Assembly (NCBI GenBank): GCA_905198295.1
Contig: CAJKBW010000030.1
Span: 1 to 32,259, forward strand
Source of the DNA: an uncultured Oscillospiraceae bacterium
GTDB lineage: Bacteria > Bacillota > Clostridia > Oscillospirales > Acutalibacteraceae
Length of the DNA: 32,259 nucleotides
Reading direction: 5' to 3'
Of this stretch, positions 25,099-32,259 are shown piece by piece. Every line of letters begins with the position of its first letter. Within the stretch, counting starts at the first letter, position 1. A program made the position numbers and the translations under genes. The notes beneath the pieces are model-generated. The model had not been told where the DNA came from. It saw nothing but the letters and a program-made list of their open reading frames with translations, and made no database searches.

Positions 25099-25479
25099 AT
25101 GATAGGAATGCAGCTAAAAGAACTGAAAGATAAGCGAAAGCTGACCAATCAGCAGCTGGCCGATTTGTCCGGTGTCCCGATCGGAACGATCAACCGCATT
25201 TTGGCCGGACAGACGGAGAATCCCAGCTTTCAGACAGTATACGATATGGTTGTGGCGATGGAGGGCTCGCTTGATGAACTGGCGGGTATCCGGCCGCAGA
25301 ACCATGAGGAAGCGCCGTCTCCTGACAACGGGATAATCCGGCTGTACGAAAAAATGATCGAAGGAAAGGACAAGTGGCTGTTCCGCCTGTTTATCTGTTG
25401 CGGTATCCTGACGCTGTTTGTCATGGGTATGCTGACGTACGACCTGTTAAATCCGGCGGTGGGTTTTTTTCGGCGTTAG
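25099..25479 (+). CDS. XRE-family regulator with C-terminal transmembrane anchor
   Basis: A 126-residue protein. Residues 4-62 form a helix-turn-helix domain of the Cro/CI type (LTNQQLADLSGVPIGTINRILAG is the helix-turn-helix core). A linker follows, then one hydrophobic span at about 93-117, ending DLLNPAVGFFRR. This membrane-tethered layout is common in Clostridia and suggests DNA binding tuned by the membrane or a partner protein. ATG 25099 lies just after a perfect palindrome; ATG 25108 is an alternative. The open frame extends back to 24985, but that part overlaps the leader hairpins and does not look like protein. The downstream membrane protein may be its partner. Targets are unknown; self-regulation through the palindrome is a hypothesis. 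Confidence 0.85.
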   Translation: MIGMQLKELKDKRKLTNQQLADLSGVPIGTINRILAGQTENPSFQTVYDMVVAMEGSLDELAGIRPQNHEEAPSPDNGIIRLYEKMIEGKDKWLFRLFICCGILTLFVMGMLTYDLLNPAVGFFRR

Positions 25480-25540
25480 GGTCTGACCGCATGTGCGGAA
25501 TGGCTGGGCATAATTGTACTTTTATGAGGAGGGGTAGTCC

Positions 25541-26248
25541 ATGCTGCTGGCGGGAGAAGTGATTGCCGCCCGGACGATGAACGGGCTGTACATCGTATTT
25601 GACATCATTTTCCTATGTCTTCTCATGGGGATCCTGCTGTGGACCAAACGGTATCAGGCCGCGATTGTGGGGCTGCTCGGCGGAGTGCTGTATTTCCTGG
25701 TAGACTACGGTATCTTCTATCTTGCGCTGGGCACCCGGGTGGTGACCGGTGCGGATCCGTTCTGGTTTTTGCTGTGGTTGTCAATGAGCTACGGCTTTAC
25801 GAACTTTGTCTGGATCTGGGTATGGCTGGACCGGGACGGACATGCGCTCGAGTGGTCGCTGCTGATTGTATCGGGCTGGCTGTGTGTGTCACTGCTCAGC
25901 CAGAATTTCGGCCGGGATTTTTCTGCCATCAGTATCTCTCGCGGCACGGCGGACTACCACGGCGTTATGGCGCTGATGCTGTTTGTGGGCTATGCGCTGC
26001 TGATTGTGCATAACCTGCTGGGGCGAGGCGAAAAGATCGATATCAAGTGGATTCTGGCGATCGGTATTCTGGTGCAGTTCGGCTGGGAAGCGACCCTGGC
26101 CGTGACCGGCATCCGCAACCAGAGCATACAGACGCTGGTGGTCAACTCGCTGCTGGAAACCAACCTCGGGCTGCCATATCTGTGGATGATCCACCGCGCG
26201 GTGAACCGCCGCCGCAATGAACGGCTTCAGAGAGTAAAAGCGGGATAA
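25541..26248 (+). CDS. Multi-pass membrane protein of unknown function
   Basis: A 235-residue integral membrane protein with six or seven predicted helices, rich in Trp and aromatic residues (FVWIWVWLDRDGHALEW, WMIHRAVNRRRNE at the end). It has a strong ribosome site (GAGGAGGGG) eight bases before ATG 25541. It follows the XRE regulator by 61 bases and ends at a strong terminator, so the two may form one transcript. No transporter, enzyme or receptor motif was recognised. A conserved-looking LVDYGIFY segment near residue 50 and the polar QNFGRDF loop could be useful for a family search. Confidence 0.75.
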   Translation: MLLAGEVIAARTMNGLYIVFDIIFLCLLMGILLWTKRYQAAIVGLLGGVLYFLVDYGIFYLALGTRVVTGADPFWFLLWLSMSYGFTNFVWIWVWLDRDGHALEWSLLIVSGWLCVSLLSQNFGRDFSAISISRGTADYHGVMALMLFVGYALLIVHNLLGRGEKIDIKWILAIGILVQFGWEATLAVTGIRNQSIQTLVVNSLLETNLGLPYLWMIHRAVNRRRNERLQRVKAG

Positions 26249-26254
26249 GACTGG

Positions 26255-26290
26255 ACGCCGCTGTTTTTCAGACAGCGGCGTTTTCTCTTT
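26255..26290 (+). terminator. Rho-independent terminator after the membrane protein
   Basis: ACGCCGCTGT (26255-26264) pairs exactly with ACAGCGGCGT (26272-26281) and is followed by TTTCTCTTTG. Confidence 0.93.
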
Positions 26291-26350
26291 GTATGAATCG
26301 GGTGTCTCTGACGATGGCAAAAAAAGAGGGCGGAATGACAAAAACACCTA

Positions 26351-26379
26351 TTGTAATCATCCGTACCAGCGAATACAAT
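26351..26379 (+). promoter_or_regulatory. Sigma-A promoter for the GH106-like gene
   Basis: TTGTAA (26351-26356) and TACAAT (26374-26379) are exactly 17 bases apart. The leader would be about 92 bases. This is the clearest sign that the GH106-like gene is transcribed on its own. Confidence 0.7.
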
Positions 26380-26477
26380 ATAAAGAGATCAAAGAAAAAG
26401 GGACGGAGGAACCGGCTTTATCTGCGGTTACTTCTGCATAAGCCCGCCGTGGAGCAGGCAAGGAAAGGGAGGAGAAC

Positions 26478-29408
26478 ATGGGGCAGGCGAAGATCAATGC
26501 GGATGCCTTCCGCGCGCTGCCATTCTGGAGCTGGAATGACCGGCTGGAACCGGACAGGCTGCGCGAACAGATCCGGCAGATGAAGGATCAGGGCATCGGC
26601 GGCTTCTTCATGCACGCCCGCGGCGGTCTGGAAACGCCGTATATGGGTGAGGAGTGGTTTGAAGCGGTGCAGGTGTGCATCGATACCGCCAAAAAGCTGG
26701 GAATGCAGGCCTGGGCATACGATGAAAACGGGTGGCCGAGCGGGTTCGCCGACGGCCGGGTGCCGCGCAAAGGAGAAGCGTACCAGCAGAAGCGCATGGA
26801 GTTCCGGGAAATCGGGGAGCTGGGGCCGGAGGACCGGGTGCTGGGCTATTTCTGCCGGCAGGACGGCCGATGCACCCGCCGGGAGACGGCGGAGGGCGCC
26901 GACTGTGCGGTGATTCTGATTGTGAATCCGTACTATATCGATGCGCTCAGCCGTGACTGCACCGAAGAGTTTATCCGCTGCGTGCACGAGGAATATTACC
27001 GGCGTTTCGGCGACGAATTCGGCAAGGGCCTGCGCGGCTTCTTCACGGATGAGCCGCAGTACGGTCGGTATATGATCCCGTACACCGCTGCGCTGGAAGA
27101 GGAATTCACCCGCCGGTACGGGTACAGTGCGCTCGACCGGCTGGCGCTGCTGTTTGTGGATGCCGAAGGGGCAGAGAGCTTCCGCTACGATTTTTATCGT
27201 CTGGTCAACGACCTGATGATGCAAAACTTCATGAAGCCGATCTATGACTGGTGTACGGCGCACGGCTGTGAACTGACCGGCCATATGATGCTGGAGGACG
27301 ACCTGTATTCGCAGATGCTCGCCACCGCAGGCGTGATGCCGGCCTATGAATATTTCCATTTTCCGGGTATCGACTGGCTGGGACGGCGGGTGGATTCGCC
27401 GGCGACCCCCAAGCAGCTGGATTCGGCGGCGATGCAGCTCGGCAGAACGAAAAAGCTTACCGAAACCTATGCCTGCTGCGGCTGGAACCTGAGCTTTGAT
27501 GAAATGCGCTGGATGCTCGGCTGGCAAGTGGTCAACGGGGTGAACGTGCTTTGCCCGCATCTGGAGGGATATACCATCCGCGGCCTGCGCAAGCGGGATC
27601 ATCCGCCGGGCATGTTCATCCAGCAGCCCTGGTATGAAAAATACCGCAGCTTCATGGATTACGGCGCCCGCATGGCGGCATATATGAGTGAGGGCGAACC
27701 GGACATCGATGTGCTGATGCTGCATCCGATGCGCAGCGCCTACCTGGTGTATAACACAAAGGAGGAGGGCCGCATTGTCGAGCTTAACCGCCGGTTCCAG
27801 GATGCTTCCAGCCGGCTGAACGGCCTGCAGATTGAGCACCATTACGGGGACGAAACTTTGATGGAGCGCCACGGCACGGTGCTCGACGGCCGTCTTGTGA
27901 TCGGCCGGTGCGCATACAGCCGGGTGGTATTGCCGGAGATGCTGACCATATCCGCGTCGACGTTTACGCTGCTTAAGGAATTTGTGCGGCAGGGCGGGCG
28001 GCTGTATGCCCTCGGCGGGCGGCCGAATCGGCTGGACGGCCGGGAGAGCGAAGAGGTGCGCACGTTTATGGCGGGCGTAAAAACGCTCGGCACCGACGCT
28101 GAACTGCGGGCAGCGCTGCTGGATGCGGATGAGCCGTATCTGACCGGTGAAAACGCGCAGAATGTACATATGCGCTCATCGCGGCTGAACGACGGCAGCC
28201 GGATGCTGTTTTTCACCTCGATGGACCGGGAATTGTGCGCCGATGCGCGGCTGCGGCTGGCCGGTACCTGTACGGTGGAGGAGATCGACCTGCTCGATGA
28301 CAGCACAAAATCGCTGCCTGTAGAGTATGCCGGCGGGGATACGTATGTGCCGCTGTCCTTCCCGAAGATGGGAGCGCGGATGCTGCGGGTCAGCGACGGC
28401 AGACAGCCGGAAGTAGTGCTGCTGCAGACGTATGCGGTGCCGCTGGAAAAGACTTTTGCCATCGCAAGCCCGGTGCGCAATGCGCTAACCCTCGACCAGT
28501 GCCGCTATCGTGTGGATGGCGGCGAATGGCAGGGGCCGGAGCTGACCATCCATCTGCAACGGCTGCTGCTGGAGCTGCGTCATCCCTGTGAGGTGGAGCT
28601 GGAATTTGCCTTTGACGCGGATCCCGCGCTGGTGGAGCAGAACCCCGGGCTGGAACTGGTCATCGAGACGCCGGAAAAATACACGGCGGAGATGAATGGC
28701 CGTGCGCTGGTTCTCGATCCGGTGGGCACCTATGTGGATTCAAGCTTTTTCCGGGTGCCGGTGAACGCGTATCTGCAGCCCGGCCGCAACACCATCCGGC
28801 TGAAGACGTATTTCCGGCAGCCGCAGAAGGTGTATGATATCCTCTTCACGCCCAATGTCCACGAGAGTGAGACGAATAAGCTGACCTATGACGCGGAAAT
28901 CGAGAGCATTTATCTGCTGGGCGATTTCTTCGTGCGCTGTGACAGTCCGGTGGAATATCTGCCGCGCCGCGCTATGCGGGTGCGGGCGCCGTTTACCCTC
29001 GTGCCGCCGAAGCAGACGGTCGATGCCTCCCGGCTGACCGAGGAAGGACTGTGGTTCTTTGCCGGCGAGCTGGATCTTCAGCAGACGGTGAAGCTCGACC
29101 CGCCGGCGGATAAACGCTGTATGCTGACCTTTGACGCCGTGCATATGCCGGTGGCCGAGGTGTTGATTAACGGGCAGAAGGCAGGAATGCTTGCGTATGC
29201 ACCGTTCACGGTGGATATCACCCCGTATGTCCGGGCGGGAGACAACGAGATTGTGCTGCGGTGCTTCACCTCATGCCGCAACCTGCTCGGCCCGCATCAC
29301 TATGCGGAGGAGAGCTACTCTATCGGCCCGCACACCTTCGGGGACTGTGCACGCACCGATGAGGTACGCAGTCGGTTTATCTTTGTGCGTTTTGGGTTTG
29401 AATGGTGA
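26478..29408 (+). CDS. GH106-like glycoside hydrolase, putative alpha-L-rhamnosidase
   Basis: A 976-residue protein without a signal peptide, so probably cytoplasmic. The N-terminal TIM-barrel pattern is PFWSWNDRL, GIGGFFMHARGGLETPYMG, WAYDENGWPSG (Glu83) and RGFFTDEPQYG (Glu192). This series is typical of the GH106/related group that includes rhamnosidases acting on pectic side chains. Middle and C-terminal beta-sandwich domains follow, with VEVELEFAFDAD and, near the end, HMPVAEVLINGQ then GPHHYAEESYS. AGGGAGGAG lies five bases before ATG 26478. The product could instead be a related glycosidase; GH106 is my best guess from motif order. It fits the two GH78-type enzymes as a rhamnose-releasing set. 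Confidence 0.78.
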   Translation: MGQAKINADAFRALPFWSWNDRLEPDRLREQIRQMKDQGIGGFFMHARGGLETPYMGEEWFEAVQVCIDTAKKLGMQAWAYDENGWPSGFADGRVPRKGEAYQQKRMEFREIGELGPEDRVLGYFCRQDGRCTRRETAEGADCAVILIVNPYYIDALSRDCTEEFIRCVHEEYYRRFGDEFGKGLRGFFTDEPQYGRYMIPYTAALEEEFTRRYGYSALDRLALLFVDAEGAESFRYDFYRLVNDLMMQNFMKPIYDWCTAHGCELTGHMMLEDDLYSQMLATAGVMPAYEYFHFPGIDWLGRRVDSPATPKQLDSAAMQLGRTKKLTETYACCGWNLSFDEMRWMLGWQVVNGVNVLCPHLEGYTIRGLRKRDHPPGMFIQQPWYEKYRSFMDYGARMAAYMSEGEPDIDVLMLHPMRSAYLVYNTKEEGRIVELNRRFQDASSRLNGLQIEHHYGDETLMERHGTVLDGRLVIGRCAYSRVVLPEMLTISASTFTLLKEFVRQGGRLYALGGRPNRLDGRESEEVRTFMAGVKTLGTDAELRAALLDADEPYLTGENAQNVHMRSSRLNDGSRMLFFTSMDRELCADARLRLAGTCTVEEIDLLDDSTKSLPVEYAGGDTYVPLSFPKMGARMLRVSDGRQPEVVLLQTYAVPLEKTFAIASPVRNALTLDQCRYRVDGGEWQGPELTIHLQRLLLELRHPCEVELEFAFDADPALVEQNPGLELVIETPEKYTAEMNGRALVLDPVGTYVDSSFFRVPVNAYLQPGRNTIRLKTYFRQPQKVYDILFTPNVHESETNKLTYDAEIESIYLLGDFFVRCDSPVEYLPRRAMRVRAPFTLVPPKQTVDASRLTEEGLWFFAGELDLQQTVKLDPPADKRCMLTFDAVHMPVAEVLINGQKAGMLAYAPFTVDITPYVRAGDNEIVLRCFTSCRNLLGPHHYAEESYSIGPHTFGDCARTDEVRSRFIFVRFGFEW

Positions 29409-29410
29409 CA

Positions 29411-29436
29411 GCGGGTTATGCCCGCACCGTCTTTTT
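29411..29436 (+). terminator. Short weak terminator after the GH106-like gene
   Basis: GCGGG-TTATG-CCCGC (29411-29425) is followed five bases on by a T run, immediately after the stop codon. The stem is only five pairs. Confidence 0.4.
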
Positions 29437-29492
29437 CAAAAGGCGGGGAAGATGTATTGGCAGCTTCTCTGTGAAAGGACTTCATTGACAGC

Positions 29493-29521
29493 GAAAACCC
29501 CCGGCATGGCCGGGGGTTTTC
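29493..29521. terminator. Strong bidirectional-looking terminator hairpin
   Basis: A perfect 13-bp stem (29493-29505 with 29509-29521) ends in TTTTC on the + strand and has the matching AAAA on the left arm. It should stop read-through into the sigma-factor gene. Confidence 0.85.
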
Positions 29522-29527
29522 ATCTGC

Positions 29528-29554
29528 AAAAAACGCCCGCATGATTGGCGGGCG
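29528..29554 (-). terminator. Terminator-like hairpin pointing to the - strand
   Basis: CGCCCGC-ATGATTG-GCGGGCG (29534-29554) carries an A run on its left, which is a T run on the - strand. No - strand gene lies to its right, so its role is unclear; it may mark antisense transcription or act on the adjacent sigma-factor promoter. Confidence 0.5.
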
Positions 29555-29588
29555 GTAAAACGTATTATAAGTGAGGGGGAATAAGGCT

Positions 29589-30101
29589 ATGGGCGAACGG
29601 CATGTCGACGCAGCCGCCGTGGAGCGGACGATTACGGTTTATGGCGATCTTCTCTACCGCATTGCGCTCCACCACCTAAAGACCCGCGAGGATGCGGAAG
29701 ATGTCGCGCACGACGTGTTTATCAAGTGGCTGGAGAAAGCACCCGTGTTTTTATCGGATGAGCACGAAAAAGCGTGGTTCATCCGCACCACCATCAACGC
29801 CTGTACGGATTTCCGGCGGCGGGCGGCACGCCGGCTAACCGTTGCGCTTGACGCCTGTCCGGAGCCGGCAGCTCCGGAAACCGGCTCGGTGCTGGAAGAC
29901 GTACTGGCTCTGCCGCCCCATCTCAGTACCCTGATCTTTCTGCATTATTACGAGGGCTACAGTATCCGGGAGATCGCGACGCTGCTGGGCAAAACCGAAA
30001 GCTCCATACAATCCCGGCTCTACCGCGCCCGGCAGAAGCTCAAACAGGAAAGGGAGGAATCTGTCAATGAATACCGAACGCTACCACAAAGAAGTAAATA
30101 G
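29589..30101 (+). CDS. ECF-type RNA polymerase sigma factor
   Basis: A 170-residue extracytoplasmic-function sigma factor directing RNA polymerase to a specific promoter set. Region 2 (residues about 12-80) shows DLLYRIALHHLKTREDAEDVAHDVFIKW, including the core-binding and -10 reading helices. Region 4 (about 105-155) shows LPPHLSTLIFLHYYEGYSIREIA and SSIQSRLYRARQKLK, the -35-reading helix-turn-helix. ATG 29589 follows GAGGGGGA by eight bases; an in-frame GTG at 29571 lies upstream of that site. The last 35 bases overlap the next gene, implying coupled translation with its likely anti-sigma factor. The cognate signal and regulon are unknown. Confidence 0.93.
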   Translation: MGERHVDAAAVERTITVYGDLLYRIALHHLKTREDAEDVAHDVFIKWLEKAPVFLSDEHEKAWFIRTTINACTDFRRRAARRLTVALDACPEPAAPETGSVLEDVLALPPHLSTLIFLHYYEGYSIREIATLLGKTESSIQSRLYRARQKLKQEREESVNEYRTLPQRSK

Positions 30102-31545
30102 CCTGCGTCTGGACGAACAAAAGAAGCAGGCATGGATAGCTGAGCTGTCCGGAAAATCCTCCTGTGAGGATGACGCCGACCCGTATAACAGCCCTTATCT
30201 GTCTCCTGCGCCGTCCCCGCCATCCCGCCGGCCCGCCGGAGCAGGATGGGTTCGGTGGGCGGCATCTGCCGCCGCTGTTCTGCTTTTGGCTGCCGGTTCG
30301 GCCTTCGTCTTGCTGCCTCGCGGCGGACCGGATACAGCGGACGAAGGCGGATGGGAATCCTCCGGCGATCCGGCCGACACCACGCAACCTTCGCTTTCCT
30401 CGGAAGTCAACACGGCCCCCATCACGACGCCCGGTGACCCCGATGTTACGACCACCACGACGCAGGAATGGGTCCAACCCACGGCCGCCTTTGACCCAGA
30501 CCACCCTCTGGCGGTCTTTCGGGATCCCAATTATACCTTCAACCGTTTCACGGAAGAACAGGTCATGGCGATTTTCGACGCCGTGGATACCGCGCGGCAG
30601 CTAATGGATGTGACGCAGACAGACGTAAATTATGAGCGCGAGCTCTGGAAGCAGGAGATTTCCTTTGCCTTCATGACGGGAGTGGAAGAAGGGACAAGCT
30701 ACAGCCTGACGGAGAATTATCGTACCCACGATCTGGAGCTGAGGTATCACATAGACGGCCAGGAGCCGGTGGTTCTGGCATCCAAGCCGCTGCCCTCCGG
30801 CAGCAATTTTGTCGACGCGTACGACTGGTATATCCGCAACACGTACGAGTCTATCCTCCTGTCCACGCAGCAGTTTGACCGTATTCTTGCCGATGGGCAT
30901 GTAGCGTCCGTGATGGGCCAATCGGATATGCTTTCGTCGGATGGGATCTGGGTCAGTCCCGGAACCCGTCAGCTTGGCTTCTCTTTCTATATGAAAGAGC
31001 TGAAGCAGCTGGTGTGGATCATCGAGGATTATGCTCAGCAGGAGCTCAGGGTGTATTTCCATCCGGCGGATGACCCGTTGAGCTTTGAAGCGTGCGCAGT
31101 GAACGAACCGGCGGAGACCCGTCCGCTGCCACCGGATGCCGACATCACCGATTATCCCACGCTTCAGGAGGGCTGGGACATGTATTCGTCCGGCTCCGGG
31201 GAGACCATACCCACCACGGTGACTTCCGGCCCTTCTTCCCACGGAGGCACGGCCTTCCCCACTACGGCCGGGCGTAAGCTGCTGACCATGTCGACCCTTA
31301 TCGATCTGGCATACAGCGGGCGGACGCTGACCTGGGACGATTTTGCCCCGTATGAGGCGGAAAGCATCGGCTCGGGACTGCTGACCCTGTTGTACCCTAT
31401 CAATGGGATCGACGGGGAATATCAGCTGCGGATAACCGGAACCCCCGACGCAAGCCCTTACACCATTGTACTGCAATCGGTCAGGGATCAAACCGAATGG
31501 ATCGATATCCGCACGGACGATATCCAAACCTTTCTAAACCGCTAG
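30067..31545 (+). CDS. Single-pass membrane protein, probable anti-sigma factor
   Basis: A 492-residue protein starting inside the sigma-factor gene at ATG 30067, behind GGGAGGA. It has a charged N-terminal cytoplasmic part (about 60 residues), one membrane span (about 62-83), a Thr/Asp/Pro-rich linker and a large extracytoplasmic domain. That domain has two similar-length beta/alpha parts separated by a Ser/Thr/Gly-rich stretch near 375-400. The gene order and topology are those of anti-sigma factors, but no zinc-binding (HxxxCxxC) motif is seen in the cytoplasmic part. The long outer domain may sense an envelope or ligand signal. The role is inferred from context, not from a recognised domain. 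Confidence 0.75.
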   Translation: MNTERYHKEVNSLRLDEQKKQAWIAELSGKSSCEDDADPYNSPYLSPAPSPPSRRPAGAGWVRWAASAAAVLLLAAGSAFVLLPRGGPDTADEGGWESSGDPADTTQPSLSSEVNTAPITTPGDPDVTTTTTQEWVQPTAAFDPDHPLAVFRDPNYTFNRFTEEQVMAIFDAVDTARQLMDVTQTDVNYERELWKQEISFAFMTGVEEGTSYSLTENYRTHDLELRYHIDGQEPVVLASKPLPSGSNFVDAYDWYIRNTYESILLSTQQFDRILADGHVASVMGQSDMLSSDGIWVSPGTRQLGFSFYMKELKQLVWIIEDYAQQELRVYFHPADDPLSFEACAVNEPAETRPLPPDADITDYPTLQEGWDMYSSGSGETIPTTVTSGPSSHGGTAFPTTAGRKLLTMSTLIDLAYSGRTLTWDDFAPYEAESIGSGLLTLLYPINGIDGEYQLRITGTPDASPYTIVLQSVRDQTEWIDIRTDDIQTFLNR

Positions 31546-31582
31546 CGCCGCTGTCTGCGAATTCTCGACGGGAGGGATAATC

Positions 31583-32259
31583 ATGCATAACAAGAAAACC
31601 ACGGCCGCTGTTTTGATCGCCGGTATCCTTGTGGGGCTTGGTGTTACGGTATTGGTAGCGTTCACCGTAAGACTGCCTGAACGAACCCCTCTGTCGGAAC
31701 CTGTCGTCGACAACGGCAGGAAAGCAGACCCGCCGCGCCAGCAGGGTGTATTTCTGCATGACCAACGCCAGCTGGTCGACTGGTTTAACCGCACCGATCT
31801 TCGGCACAATAGTCAGGGAGTATTCAAAGCCCTGCAGGACTGGAAAACCACTTCGCGTACACTTCTCATCCCCTGCCATAACGGAGATGAGCTCTCGTCG
31901 GATATCGTCATCATCCCGGAAACGGACTACGAGGCCAGCGGGATCTACTGTCGCCACTACGCGGAGGATATCACCTGTATTGTTCAGGTATATCCGGCCG
32001 CGACGGAAAATCCACAGGATATAGCGGATGATCCGTGTGCCTACCGCTTCGGAAAGAAATTGCCGGGCCCACCGCAGGAGGGCGTCACCGGACATATCAC
32101 GCTCAACGGAAAGGAAGTACACTACGGATTGAGCTATTCCGAATCGATGGAGCGTAATTTCTTTACCTTCCTTTATGCCGACCGGTATATCGTGACCATC
32201 GGCTATATGGACGGGTCAACCGTGGATCTGTTTGATTTTATGCGAGATTTCGGGTTAAA
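31583..32259 (+). CDS. Membrane-anchored hypothetical protein, cut by the window end
   Basis: An open frame of at least 225 codons that runs off the right edge without a stop. ATG 31583 follows GGGAGGGAT within a normal spacing. The N-terminus is MHNKKTTAAVLIAGILVG, a signal anchor with a span at about residues 8-28. The rest is outside: it includes a LVDWFNRTDL helix, PCHNGDELSSDIVIIPETDY, and a later beta-rich part (GHITLNGKEVHYGLSYS, then RYIVTIGYMDG). It lies 37 bases after the anti-sigma-like gene and may be the third member of that unit. No family was recognised. Confidence 0.75.
   Translation, partial: MHNKKTTAAVLIAGILVGLGVTVLVAFTVRLPERTPLSEPVVDNGRKADPPRQQGVFLHDQRQLVDWFNRTDLRHNSQGVFKALQDWKTTSRTLLIPCHNGDELSSDIVIIPETDYEASGIYCRHYAEDITCIVQVYPAATENPQDIADDPCAYRFGKKLPGPPQEGVTGHITLNGKEVHYGLSYSESMERNFFTFLYADRYIVTIGYMDGSTVDLFDFMRDFGL

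Noticed and set aside
26418..28169. A 583-codon - strand open frame opposite the GH106-like gene
   Set aside because: It is antisense to conserved glycosidase motifs on the + strand, with no start signal or family match.

Overview
The window looks like a chromosomal piece of a GC-rich Clostridia bacterium, probably an Oscillospiraceae/Ruminococcaceae-type gut or anaerobic commensal. The evidence is strong Gram-positive ribosome-binding sites (AGGAGG types), Gram-positive lipoprotein signals, an NPETG cell-wall sorting signal, a DUF6514-like small protein, an XRE regulator with a C-terminal membrane anchor, and carbohydrate uptake built on ABC permeases with no local ATPase. This assignment is an inference; there is no rRNA or marker gene. 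No tRNA, rRNA, CRISPR array, transposase or phage gene was seen, and no stretch over 300 bases lacks a gene.

Region 1 (81-18520, + strand) is one long gene train of 11 genes closed by a GC-rich hairpin at 18527-18565. It encodes a solute-binding lipoprotein; a large second binding protein with duplicated N-terminal beta-sandwich modules; a first permease pair; an NHL-propeller/TPR/Yip1 membrane protein; a DUF5696-type lipoprotein; a second permease pair; a GH42-like lipoprotein with a C-terminal F5/8 (discoidin)-like domain; and two surface proteins built from the same unrecognised ~140-residue repeat. One of these two is wall-anchored through NPETG and has four units; the other is membrane-anchored and has two. 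The natural reading is a surface glycan capture, trimming and import system with two importers that share an ATPase encoded elsewhere.

Region 2 (18592-24489) holds a GH78 alpha-L-rhamnosidase, a convergent nucleoside hydrolase and, divergent from the latter, a shorter GH78-related protein. Further on, at 26478-29408, lies a large GH106-like glycosidase. None of the three rhamnosidase-class enzymes has a signal peptide. The division of labour therefore seems to be lipoprotein enzymes outside, ABC import, and rhamnose-releasing enzymes in the cytoplasm. The substrate, perhaps a pectic or other rhamnose-containing glycan, is inferred only.

Region 3 (24549-26290) is regulatory and membrane-related. 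A small DUF6514-like gene on the - strand diverges from an XRE-family regulator with a C-terminal transmembrane anchor. The regulator has a strong extended -10 promoter, a leader with mutually exclusive hairpins and a perfect 16-bp palindrome over its ribosome-binding site. It is followed by a multi-pass membrane protein.

Region 4 (29589-32259) is an ECF sigma factor that overlaps a single-pass anti-sigma-like protein with a large extracytoplasmic domain, then a partial membrane-anchored protein cut by the window end. This is a likely envelope-signalling unit.
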